A stretch of 64,000 nt of DNA from Undaria pinnatifida (Eukaryota; Sar; Phaeophyceae; Laminariales; Alariaceae), in assembly GCA_012845835.1 (NCBI GenBank), contig JABAKD010000029.1:13531892-13595891 (forward strand), written 5' to 3'. How positions within the stretch are numbered: position 1 is the first letter of the stretch; each line of letters opens with the position of its first letter. The notes below the pieces were generated by a model. The model saw only the letters and a list, made by a program, of their open reading frames with translations. It had not been told where the DNA came from and made no database searches. Made by a program: the position numbers and the translations under genes. Shown here one piece after another: positions 31,401 through 39,600 of the stretch.

Positions 31401-33687
31401 TGTGGCTGCTCGACCCAAAGAAAGGTGCTGCTCAAAAACCGTCTCCGTACATTTTCTTGTTGGGCGAAGCACTATCGAACGATGACGTCGGGGCGGCAAG
31501 GGACACCGTATTTCAGGAGGTACGCCCGGGAGCTGGTTTCAAAACCGGCGATTTCGTTAAAGAAAAGTTGAGGGGGCTGCCGTAGAACGCCTCCCGTCTT
31601 TGTAGCTCATATAAACCTGCCGTGGTCAACGCTAGAATGTTGAGGGGCGGAGGGGGTGATCCGTAACTCCCGCGCCGAGTCAGTTCCGACGCCAGCCTAA
31701 CAAAAGTCACAGTCGCGAATGCGGTACCGGAAAAGCACCTTCATTTTTTTCAGGGCTTTTCGCGGGTCATGGCCCGACCCCTGGTGCTGGGTCAGGAAGT
31801 TTTCACAATCGAGTCGGATTGGGTCGGGTCGGGTCGGGTCGGGTCGGGTCGGGTCGGGTCGGGTCGGGTCGGGTCGGGTCGGGTCGGGTCGGGTCGGATG
31901 GGATCGGATCAGTGGGTGCTCCAATTCTCCCGGTTCGGGTCAGGTCAGGAGGCCACGGATCGTGTCAGGTAACCGTGACCCGACCCGCCGCGTGAGGAGT
32001 TACCCAACTCTTTAAGTAGCCCTATTTTGTTTTGTGGGCGCAAAATCAGAGCCAAGAGCACCTCCCCGCGTGATAACAATGGTGACCCCGTCTGGATTTC
32101 TTACCTAGGAAAACAAGCATTCTACACTACCTTATATGTAACGGTTCTCGAGTCTCTTTATTTCTACAACTGTGAGCTGCGTTTTTTCTTGTTGTGTTCT
32201 TTCTCTTGACAGGTGTGTCCTGTGCTGCACAGCGTTGTTGCCGGCGTTTTTGAATTTCCTAGGTTTCCCTTGTTTTTTTCATGAGCATGTGTACATGAGC
32301 TTGGTCTAGCTTGGTTTCAACGTTAAACTTCGTGCTGCACATTACTGTTTGGACGGCAAACGAGGTTAAACTTCGTGCTGCACGTTACCGGACGGCAAAC
32401 GAACATGACCATGCTACAACACTGTATAACGTTTGTTGTTAGATCGGAAAACTTTTCGAATTTTCTCGGCGACTTGTCGGCTTTGAAAGAACCTTCCTCG
32501 ATGCACAGTGCTGTAACCCATGAAGTGATCGAGAGGCTTCGGTAGGGGGCGGCAAGTGGGTACCGGGTTTCTCGATTTTCAGCGCGACTTGGAGCCACTC
32601 GCACCCCAGACCCAGAGAGAGAGAGAGTAGTTTCATTGACCAAAAAAACAAATGCAAGGTCCACGCAACTTATCACACCGTTTTTTTCGTGTGTGCGTCG
32701 TCGGTTGCGCGGGAAACGTTCCGACACATATATGTGTCTTTCGCCACGGAGTCATCCCACGGTGTAGCAACGGTTGGCATTGAACTTTTTGGGCCAAACG
32801 CATCTGATTGGTTGAGCTCCTCAAAAGTGTGGAACTCTATCGAGGGGTGAGTAGTATGATTATGTGTTACGCACGAGTATATATTTGTTCTAGGACTCTA
32901 GCGCGCATACATGTTTTTTTGGTCCCTTTTTTTTGCGGGAACGAATGCCTTCGAAGTCATGTAGTATCGGGTGGGTGAGATATTCAGCTAGCTCCTCGTG
33001 CGTTAGGAGCTCAGAAAATTCTTAGAATATACGCTGCGCCCGTACCGTGAGAGGACTTTGGCGTCGCCGCAAGGACCTCACCTCTTGGGCCGATTCAAGA
33101 CGCCTTCCAGCATTTGCTGCTGCGCGTCGGTCTGATACATGGCGTGTGGGAAACCTGAAGGCAGCGCTTGCCCCGGCTCCTTGTTCAGCTCCACCCAGTT
33201 GCCGCACTGTGTTGTTTCGGACGACCACGATTGAGCAACGACACGTCATCACTCGTACAGTAGCTCAAGTATGCTTAGACTCGGGTTTACCGGTACCGCT
33301 AAAAAACATGACGCCCTGTTGGGGCTAGGGTTAGGGTCAGCTTCACCCACTACCGAACGCAAACACGTGTTACAACCCGGTGTAGTAAAGTACGCTCTTA
33401 GGATTACGCCTTGGGTTGGGTTATGATCAGCTCCACCCAGTTGCCGTACTGTTATTGCGTACAACACAGTAGTACCGAATAAGACGATGCAATAGTCTAC
33501 TATACCAGCAGTACCAGATACGTATGATTCGGGGTAGGGTTAGAGTTCGCAGGGTGCACAAGATGAGCTACTCTTGTGGGGGTAATGATTGGCGTGTTAG
33601 ATCGGATAAAAAGCTTGCCTTGGTCTTGGGTCCATACTTCTTCTTGCCGCCCCTCAGAGAGTTCGATCCGCCGAGCTGCGAAATCAT
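19412..33687 (-). CDS. Eight-exon gene, EF-hand-like protein of 317 aa
   Basis: Exons: 33687-33619, 33206-33082, 31168-31027, 30057-29978, 29032-28885, 21424-21222, 20880-20823, 19540-19412. Coding total is 954 nt and all seven junctions agree in phase. All donors are GT except the first, which is AAG|GCAAGC (a GC-AG intron). Landmarks: N-terminal KKKYGPKTK joined to CGNWVELNKE; exon 3 with DYRRVMNYDKRQGDAHW; exon 4 KEFSSSFKMTGG; exon 6 AATDIFRVLDGAGTGVLTKE, an EF-hand-like loop (D1, T5, G6, L8 kept, but Ala at 3 and Gly at 12, so probably weak calcium binding); exon 7 YEEKEAWRVLLENW; exon 8 ends MLAPFIEK-stop. From memory, the Y-G-P-x4-G-N-W-x-E pattern resembles the start of the ciliary protein CFAP161, so an axonemal role is possible but unproven. 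An exon upstream of 33687 is possible. Confidence 0.75.
19620..19680. repeat. Poly-G tract
   Basis: GAGAGAGAGATAAAA followed by about 40 bases of nearly pure G. It is pyrimidine on the minus strand, inside the last intron of the EF-hand-like gene. Confidence 0.85.
19678..19777 (-). pseudogene. Copy of the 59311-59408 exon with lost donor
   Basis: The minus strand reads CPNIGGVSIRSRNGAPSRK then CVVNGQMKKANNN, matching CPYVGGVSIRSWNGGPSRK and CVVNAQMAKASN at 59.4 kb. Flanks are similar too. Where the 59-kb copy has AACAA|GTGAGTAC, this one has AACAATGAATAC: the donor GT is gone. It sits in the last intron of the EF-hand-like gene. Probably a decayed duplicate or part of a repeat that carries this exon. 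Confidence 0.55.
20260..20560 (+). mobile_element. tRNA-derived SINE-like unit (copy 1)
   Basis: A box A-like TGGCGTATCAGG (~20287) and a box B-like GAGTTCGAGTCC (~20330) lie about 43 bp apart. They are followed by TAGGGACTTTTTCTGG and a body with GCGCGATAAAATTGAAGGCA and TGACCACGGCTCGTCCAGAA. Body copies recur at 30230-30440, 30590-30875 and 60440-60615. The copy at 30590 also has a box B (GGGCTCGAATCC). Confidence 0.6.
20700..20765. repeat. GACA/CAGA microsatellite
   Basis: (CAGACAGA)n-type run with minor interruptions, inside the last intron of the EF-hand-like gene. Confidence 0.8.
20938..21085. repeat. GGGTGGGATGG-type low-complexity tract
   Basis: G-rich degenerate repeats (GTAGTGGAATGGGG, GGGAGGTAATGGAGTGGGG) in the intron between exons 6 and 7 of the EF-hand-like gene. 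Confidence 0.7.
21540..21800. mobile_element. MITE-like element, family A (copy 1)
   Basis: One end reads GAGGTATACC-type sequence as AAAGGTATACCTCTGTCG-TAGCACGCGTCC near 21750. Inside are the family blocks CCGACGATTTTGGGT, CCCGTCATTCAGAAAA, and an AGAAGTTTGATTAATTTGGG arm. Compare copies at 36968, 38330, 40320, 51713 and 58033. Confidence 0.55.
22003..22146 (+). repeat. Dispersed repeat D (copy 1)
   Basis: About 140 bp beginning GGAGTCGCCGACCTATATCC, through GATCGGAGTATCACACACAG and ending CTCACAGCTGGAGTGTATTT. Nearly identical copies are at 35632-35770 and 41865-41945; a diverged one is at 46885-47035. No coding sense. Confidence 0.8.
22514..22760. mobile_element. Pentamer-carrying TIR element, (CGGAT)n version
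   Basis: About 26 CGGAT units (22556-22684) sit between GGGCTTTTCGCGGATCAGAT on the left and GACCCGACCCCGACCCGTGA / CCGACCCGTCAGATTT on the right. The flanks match those of the (GGGTC)n array at 31.8 kb and the (CCGAA)n array at 62.6 kb. The three look like one short element with inverted, GGGTCATGACCC-rich ends and an expandable core. It lies in the long fifth intron of the EF-hand-like gene. Confidence 0.65.
23137..23436. mobile_element. MITE-like element, family B (copy 2)
   Basis: Left end TGATTCCACGATAGCCCCCC and right end GGGGCCACTACCGTAGAACG are inverted versions of each other. The inside contains AACAGCGATTTTC, ACGAACGTTTCGTGGCTGCT, CGATCCATGACGTCGGGGTG and TTCGAAACCGGCG, shared with the other family B copies. 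Confidence 0.65.
23570..23930. repeat. Homopolymer-rich stretch
   Basis: Contains a run of about 20 C (23618-23638), a run of about 18 G near 23911, and GGGACC/GACCTGACC-like pieces near 23770-23880 related to the pentamer element. Confidence 0.6.
23932..24480 (-). pseudogene. Decayed ORF with two in-frame TGA codons
   Basis: A single minus-strand frame runs from MQIFRVYLSKTAW (24480) through MTWFEYSIQFSRQILLNVKT, HALEYLQPVHARYGAIFRRL and EEEPEYC. Two close TGA codons follow (near 24213 and 24204). It then continues RPVIGSYGFRFQRQPENAVN, GHVTLIPLVMGVRITPN, VFNVNQPVPMPQVFVQNGHL to TAA at 23932. The two halves look protein-like and stay in frame, so this reads as one gene inactivated by stops. 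It lies inside the fifth intron of the EF-hand-like gene. Family not recognised; a retroelement or captured viral gene is possible but not shown. Confidence 0.45.
25235..25790. repeat. G-rich degenerate repeats
   Basis: Long GGGGGG-A/C tracts. Two ~100-bp related segments contain ACATATCGCGTCTCACCGC-like and GGGCGTGGGGG words (25195-25330 against 25500-25690). All long frames through it are Pro-rich artefacts. Confidence 0.65.
25905..26110 (-). pseudogene. Relics of exon 5 of the EF-hand-like gene
   Basis: Minus-strand CCCAAAGCGGTCGATCGTTT-CCTCGCAG matches the end of exon 5 (CCCAAGGCCGTCGATCGCCT-CCTCGCGAAG). The matching GGAAGAGACGATTTC and CCCCGG stretch lies upstream, but indels break the frame and the donor is lost. 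A second weaker copy (CCGTCGATCGGTTCCTCGAG) follows at 26045-26070. Both are in the intron right after exon 5. Confidence 0.55.
26270..26585. repeat. ~50-bp tandem repeat (GGGCAG-T-G tracts)
   Basis: Five or six units of AAAAAGAAAAAGGGCAG, a T run, a G run, then TTTCCTT. Homopolymer lengths differ in every unit, so assembly errors are likely here. Confidence 0.85.
26735..27010. repeat. Tandem ~110-210-bp repeat, first part
   Basis: Units contain GAATGACGG.GCTCCTTAACC, a T run, CCAC-TTTCGATTGTATATTC and GGATTTTTCCAATGGGTA. Copies start near 26755 and 26915 and resume at 27427 and 27636 after the TRIM at 27030. The TRIM therefore appears to have inserted into this array. Confidence 0.65.
27030..27415 (+). 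mobile_element. TRIM-like LTR element (copy 1), 386 bp
   Basis: Direct terminal repeats of 86-87 bp lie at 27030-27116 and 27330-27415 (TGT..AAGGCTTAG to ACCTTAACA, i.e. TG...CA ends; the left copy's first T is C). Two bases after the left LTR, TGGCGTCGTCGACAGG could be a primer-binding site, as its complement ends in CCA. Just before the right LTR is a purine tract, CAGGGGGGGGAAG. The interior (~210 bp) holds a tRNA T-arm-like GTGGGTTCGAATCCCAC and no ORF. The structure fits a terminal-repeat retrotransposon in miniature, which needs proteins from another element. A second copy lies inverted at 55948-56321. Confidence 0.75.
27427..27860. repeat. Tandem ~205-bp repeat, two units
   Basis: Two close copies (27427-27630 and 27636-27850) of GGGGGGGGGCTGATTTTTT, GTTGTGAATGACGGGGCT, TTGTATxTAC and TTATxGxTTTTTCCAATGGG, ending with CTACAAGAAAAA. 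They continue the array at 26735-27010 beyond the TRIM. Confidence 0.75.
28190..28640. repeat. Diverged tandem repeat with CCTCGC..GAGGAG words
   Basis: GATAGATTTGGCTGCATGGT (28210) and GATAGGTTGGCTACATGGTA (28502), plus GAGGTCCTCGCATGAGGAGA and AGTTCCTCGCTTGAGGAGCT, mark two diverged ~290-bp units. Related words recur at 32945-33010. Confidence 0.5.
30230..30440 (+). mobile_element. SINE-like body, truncated (copy 2)
   Basis: Matches the body of the 20260 unit: GAGATTGCTGAACCCTGTGC, ACATGAAAGCAAGTACC, a G run, then AGACACCTGTGAC and CACGGCTTG..TCCAGAAGG. The tRNA-like head is missing. Confidence 0.6.
30590..30875 (+). mobile_element. tRNA-derived SINE-like unit (copy 3)
   Basis: Box B-like GGGCTCGAATCC at ~30611, then TCGTAGGGACTTTTTTCTTT, the body with GCGCAATGAAAATTTTGGCG, a G run, and CGTGACCACGGCTTGTCCAG. 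The order matches the unit at 20260. Confidence 0.6.
31337..31596. mobile_element. MITE-like element, family B (copy 3)
   Basis: Left end TGATTCTACGATATAGCCCC and right end GGGGGCTGCCGTAGAACG are inverted. Internal blocks are ACAGCGATTTTCTTGAACGA, CGATGACGTCGGGG, GGAGGTACGCCCGGGAGCTG and TTTCAAAACCGGCGATTTCG. It lies 170 bp upstream of exon 3 of the EF-hand-like gene, in an intron. Confidence 0.7.
31744..32000. mobile_element. Pentamer-carrying TIR element, (GGGTC)n version
   Basis: About 17 GGGTC units (31817-31900) sit between CAGGGCTTTTCGCGGGTCAT and GTGACCCGACCCGCCGCG. The flanks are like the 22.5-kb and 62.6-kb copies but the repeated unit differs. Confidence 0.65.
32443..32541 (+). CDS. 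Possible plus-strand exon inside a minus-strand intron
   Basis: GTTTGTTGTTAG| precedes a 99-nt open segment ending CTTCG|GTAGGG. It encodes SENFSNFLGDLSALKEPSSM and then HSAVTHEVIERL. The peptide is well balanced and the two splice signals are good, but no partner exon was found. It would lie opposite the second intron of the EF-hand-like gene. Could be a chance find. Confidence 0.3.
33320..33445 (-). pseudogene. Two partial copies of the exon 2 start
   Basis: Minus-strand TACGGCAACTGGGTGGAGCT (near 33435) and TAGTGGGTGAAGCTGACCCT (near 33330) copy the first bases of exon 2 at 33206 (TGCGGCAACTGGGTGGAGCT). The three lie 100-130 bp apart, so the exon edge was tandemly duplicated. The copies soon lose their reading frame. 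Confidence 0.5.
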
Positions 33688-33999
33688 CTTCGACAAAGCA
33701 GAAGCAAGCCACCCCCTTCCTGCGTTCCTCCCGGCCCCCCTGATGTTCTATTCCTCGTCGGCTTGCACTCTGCGAGTACTCATGTACTCTAGCCGTGTCG
33801 AAAGCAGGCGTCCATACGTCTTCAAGCTTCAAGAGCAGCAGAGAGGGGTGTCGACATGCGGCATGCGGCGCAATAACGCCAACGCGAAACCGTCGATTAT
33901 AGAGGTTCCACCGCATAAAACGCATATTTCGCCGCATAAAACGAATGCCAAGATATACGTAAATACACTGATCGTTTTATAATTAATATTATTATATAA

Positions 34000-35630
34000 A
34001 GGTCCTTAAATTTATGTACAAAATTGGCAGGATGTCCGCTATTGTAGCTCGACGTAGCCAGTGCTCGCTCGCCGAGCAACCGCACTGTCTATGCGCTAAT
34101 AAACAAGTGCCAGTAACTATACCGTACTCGTATCAATACAAATAGATGCATGTCCTAGGATCTGCACAGCAGTAGTTCATAATTGAAGGGATCGGATTGT
34201 CTAGATTGGGAAACGCCACAGAGAGCTCAGGGTAGGCAAGGTTTGACGTTCGATCTTTCGATCCAACAACTGTCCCGGGAACCTTCACCTGTGCGTCTCG
34301 TGTCGTCCGCCCGCCACCAGCTCCTTCTTGGCACACCAGCTAAAAGGTGGGCAACGTGGTCTTCATACTATAGATACGACGTGGTCAGACCTATGGTGTT
34401 GTCCGACCAAATATCTGAAATCTGGATCTAAGATGTTGTCCGCCGGCCAAAAACCCGTCTATTAATAGTGCCCAACCAGAAAAAGACAAAAGTCCAACGT
34501 CTCCACCTCACCCTGGACCAGCCCTGTATCGAACAATGTAAGAGTACGACGCTACATGTGCAAGTATGATACATAAGTGAGTGTCGTTATTTCTGCTCGT
34601 CCACGCTCGGCGAATCCAGTGCCCGTGCCGATTTTTCATCCCATTAATAGAGAGATTCGAACAGAAATTCAGAAGTTACAAGCTACCAGGTATACAAGTA
34701 GACTACGTATGATACGATACTTGGTACACGCAAGCAAAGACGGGTGTACTCTCGTATAGGCATACAGTGGCCAAAACGTACATGTATATCATACCTCTGT
34801 ACAAATGAGGTCGGCGGATTCAAGATGTTGGCCTACCAAACATTAATACTTGAAGCCTTGAATCTAAATATGTTGTCCTCGACCAAATAATACCTTTTTT
34901 TGGAGATCTGTCTCAAACCAAATACCTGGCAATGCCCCTAACGCAACCTCTCTCCTCTCTGCGCTGTATCATAGCGGACATTGTGCAAGTATACAAGTGT
35001 AATGTGACACGTATAAACTCCATATATCCGTGCGTAAACTTCGCCCCAGGCGGGGCCCTCTCAATCGCCGGGAGGGGTGGGAGGCTGATTTCGCTTGTGC
35101 CTGGCGTTTGGTAGCTTAGCCGGCTGGCGTAAGCTGGCGAGAACAGCCGATTACCCGAAACGCCAGCTTTTCATAATAAGTGGCTAACACCGCCTACTAC
35201 TCTCGTACATAGCCATCTCACGGATAATTGCTTGGATAATTGTACATCCCATTTCATGTTGTCAGGGCATGCGTTTTTTTTTCAATATTTTTTTTTGGAA
35301 GCATAAGGGTTGCAAGAAAAAAGGGGTCCACACGGTTTACGTCCCCGCTTGGTTGCACTTACTTGCGCTTTGGAATGCAGAGTTCTGCCTGTGTGCTAGA
35401 CACATACGATTTCAGCTCTGCACGCCAAATCCAAGCTTCAAGGCACTCTTCTTGTCAGACGCGACCGGTGCTCCGCGGGAATATTAGTGTATACCGCTAT
35501 TGGATCTCGCCAATCTGATCGTGCCTGCTGCTGTAGCGTCGTATTCCCAGCATACCTACTTCGTATCGAATATCCTAATCCAAGGCAAAAATGTTTCGCA
35601 GATTTATATAATAGCTACGCTGCGGTTGCA
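34000..35630. other. No supported gene
   Basis: I see no exon with both splice signals and protein sense. Words such as AAGATGTTGTCC.GACCAAATA (34370-34440, 34820-34900) form a weak local repeat. A GC-rich hairpin CGCCAGC/GCTGGCG occurs at 35105-35170. One TACCWGGTA site is at 34684. Confidence 0.4.
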
Positions 35631-35631
35631 A

Positions 35632-35770
35632 GGGGAGTCGCCGACCTATATCCTTAATGAGGACACACACCCAGTAATACGCGCGATCGGAGTATCACAC
35701 ACAGCTTGCAAAGATGAGTTTCGACAAAATCTTCGATCTCACAGCTGGAGTGTACTTTTATTTTTATAAC
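35632..35770 (+). repeat. Dispersed repeat D (copy 2)
   Basis: Almost identical to 22003-22146 from GGAGTCGCCGACCTATATCC through CTCACAGCTGGAGTGTACTT. Confidence 0.8.
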
Positions 35771-36682
35771 ATAATGCGTGTAGAAGCCGGCAAGCAAAGG
35801 GCGGGCCCAGAACGCGGCACCGCGACCGTGCCACGGCCGCCCCACACACGTCAGCGACGTATGCTACGGTATAGAGCCCCTTAACCCCCTTGAGAGCCCC
35901 AAGATCCCTCCCTATACAAACTTAAAGTTAATGTGTCCCCCCAAAAGGGCTTCCAGTTATAAAGGCGTTAAAGATCTTTAGCTATACATCGAAAACTAAT
36001 TTTGGGGGGGAAGGATAACTGCCACGGGTCCCAATGAACAATCCCATGGCGCCCAGGAAACACAATAAAAATCGGGGAAAGAAAAAGGAAAACGAAAAAA
36101 AATCCAACGATTTGGGGTTAAGGAACCTTGTTAAAGAAAAAAAAAGAAAAAAAAACAGTCCAGAAAAGCTCGACCTCTATTGTATTCACACCACGCCTTC
36201 AGCCCTGGTCATGCTCCGAAGGGTTGAGCATCCCGTAGTATCGCCCTTATCTTTCGAGTCGGCTCTCCAGAGTACGCGATATGTTCTGTCTTTTTTTCTG
36301 TATCGTGTCTGTCTGTGCCTTGCGTTCCAGAACTGTGAGAACAGAGACGCAGATGATGAAGTAAACGAGGTACACCATGAGACGCCATGAAACCACAAGA
36401 GGTAGGTTGTCCTGTGTGTGCTCTGCAAGGGTGATTGTGAACACTATGAGCCCCCTTGGCGTCGTAATGTTGGCGTCGTCGGCAGGACGGTTTCTCGGCT
36501 ATATCCCCGCCAGAGAAAAGGAGGCTCAAGAACCCTCGTGGTGCACCCGTGCGCTGGCGTGCGCGTGGGAGGAGAAACATAACAAAGCTCAAGAAGAACG
36601 AGAGCAACAGCAGCAAGCGCGAGAACAAGAACAAGAACAAGAGAAGAAGAGAAAAAAAGGGGGCTGAGTCGACGACATCAGC

Positions 36683-39600
36683 ATGGGGGAGATGGTGCCC
36701 GAGTGGGCGCGAATGTGGGGGGCCAAGGTGAAGATGCCTACGGACATGCGCGATGACATGCTAAAGGACGCCATCGAAACGTCCCGGGACGCTTTGGATC
36801 ACTGCGGAGACTTTGAGGCCGAAGGTGGGGAACCATTTTTTGTTTTTGTTTTTGTCCTCTAGTGGGTATTAATAAGTGCAGCATGAGCACACCGGGGGGC
36901 ACGATAGGACAAATATCGTGGAGCGCTGTCGGTTGAATGCCGACATATCTATACATTATACGTGTGAATACAGACGCGTGCTACGACGACGGTAGTGGTA
37001 TACCTTTTTTTGGCGAAAATAGTTTCTGAATGACGTGGCTCCTTAACCTGCTAATACTATCGGCGGAAAAAAAACAATAATAAGCCATTTTTGTTTCTTC
37101 ATGATTCTCGTTGTGTACCTAGGCCGTGGGAGTTTTTCATCCGCGATAAAGCAGGTTTGATTTTTCTCCAAAATCAGTGCTTTGCCTTGGAGAGGTCTTA
37201 AGCTCCCAAATTGAAGAAACTTCTCAGAAAAAAAGAAACTGGTGTGCTAACCGCTATCGTAGCGGGCGGCCAGAGTGAGAGGGTTCTCGAATAAAGAGCG
37301 TCCCTAACAAGACGAAACAAACCGAGCGAGCGGTCAAAGGCTTGTCACGCCTTGTGACGCCCATAGCATGACCTACATGATACCCGTTCTCAGATAAGAG
37401 CGGCTCGGAAAGGAGAGCCGTAACGACGCTGGTCTGCTCCGAAGGTTTTCTTGTATCGGGTCCCCCCACTGTGTACAAGCGGCGGCTCGAGGGCGCTGGC
37501 GTATGCGCTCGTGCCGTGACGTCGTCTTGCACCAGGAAAACTCGGAAACGACGTGGAGTTTTAGTCCTCGTGCGATATCTGCAGTATGTATAAACACGCG
37601 GCACAATCAAAAAGAACTCGTTGTGTGTCGTGGCTCGGACACTAACCCTGACATTGAGCATATCCGGTAGCCCGCGTTAACTCATGCGGACCAAGGACCA
37701 GGTCTACGGCACAGTAGGGGGGATGCTATGATATACCTCCTTTTCCACCGTTGCGTTTGAGCCACTCGCGCTCGAGTGACTCTGAAACTCACCGACAAAA
37801 AACAGTGCAGGTGATCTGCTTGGCGTAGCGTAGCTAACCATATTGTTAAAAAATACGGCCTCGGAAGACCTGTAAATTTCCGAATTGAGATAATATGGAT
37901 TGAGTTTCGTATGATAAGGTTGGCGTTTAATATTCGAGATAGTCAGGAAATAAAACCGAGGCACGTGCCTCCGATCTCAGAAGCCATCCGGGGCTCTGGT
38001 GGAATGTAGTAAAAAGCTACGTCCCTCCTAAGGCTAAGAAAGCGAGTACTCTCCGAGGACCTGCTCATTTGGCAGACCTGCAGGGGGCACTCTGTGTCCC
38101 CGTCCAATACCCTCACCATACTCCATCCATTGTGAAGTCGTATCGCAAAAATTGAAAAGGGGGCCACTCGCGCGAGTGGCCCCGAACCACCGCTTGGAAA
38201 AGGACCCGAAAACAACATAACCCCCCCTACACCATAGCTTTTGGGTTGCCGCCAATGCCACGTACCTGGTACGCCATCAACGCTTGTGTCGTTATTTTGA
38301 TTACACCATCGCCACGATGTCGATAGAGGTACTGAGGTATACCTTTTTTTGGCGAATGTTTTCTGAAGGACGGGGATACTTAACCGAACACCATTGTAAA
38401 AACGGCATTGTGGCGATGGTGTACCACATAGATGGGGGTGCTACGATTAGAGGTATACCTTTCTTTGGCGAAAATATTTTCTGAACGACGGGGCTCCTTA
38501 ACCTACAAATACTATCGTCGGAAAAAATAGGAGATTTATTTTTTGCATGATTCTCGTCGTGCACCTACTTATTACGGGCCTTTCGAGGCCGTATCTTAAC
38601 ACTAGCCCACCCTGATGAGTCGCATATATATGCAGAAATATGGGAGATTCAGGGAAACTCCGGTTCTACGAACTAGACCATGAGTCGAAGATGCGACTCC
38701 TCAAAACCCTCTCCCACACCTCTAACCGTCTGGCTATGGAGCCAGGAACACGCGAAGAAAAGCAGTTGAAAGAAACGTAGACCCTACAACAAGGCAAAAG
38801 TCACCCATCAAAAACCTGCCGCATGCTGCCGGTGTGGAGGGGGGGGCAAAAAGGCTCTACTTCAAATCAACCACAGAAAAGGTACCATGGCGAGGCGAGC
38901 CCTCGTCGATATGGACCCGTATCTTAACACTTAGTCGATTGTTTTTCGGTCGAAAAGTGGAGCTCTCGTGCTGTAGCCCTCCCCGTGTCGCAACCAGGGT
39001 AACCGCACTACTCAAGCGTCAGCATCGTTCTTCACGCTTTTGAAGAATGAAACAAAAAAAAATGTACGAGAGCCGTTTCAATTAACTTCCCTTCCGGTCC
39101 CTCGCAACTCTCCACATCTGTGTGACCGATGACCGCCTCGTTTTGTGCAGGGCTAGCTGCGGCGGAAAAGATCAAGAGGCACTTCGACGAACGGTGGAAC
39201 CCGAGCTGGCACGTCATCATCGGCCGCAACTTCGGCTCTTTCGTAACACACGAAACCACGTAAGACCATCCAAACATATTCCAAAGCTACCAGAGCTTTT
39301 GAAAAAGACTTTTTTTCCCCCCCTCCTTTTTTTTCTATCGGCCTTATTATCTGTGTGTGTTCAGGATCACAACATAGACGTCACGCTCCGATATAGAGGA
39401 GGCACTTTTGTTCTTGTCAAAAATGTGTATTTTTCTGAATGGCGGGGTGCTTCTTAAACCACAATCGTTAGAATTTCCGTTATTTTTTCCGCTTTTTATT
39501 TTTTCAAAATACCTATCATTAGATAACATGGGATTGTCCAGTCGGGTTGCATTTTTCCTTTTTTTTTTTTTTTCTCAAAATCAAGTTTCTGGGTTAGGAA

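Noticed and set aside
33500-33937. 145-codon minus-strand ORF
   Set aside because: A different frame of the same region gives the first exon of the EF-hand-like gene, which joins in phase to exon 2; the longer ORF has no splice partner.
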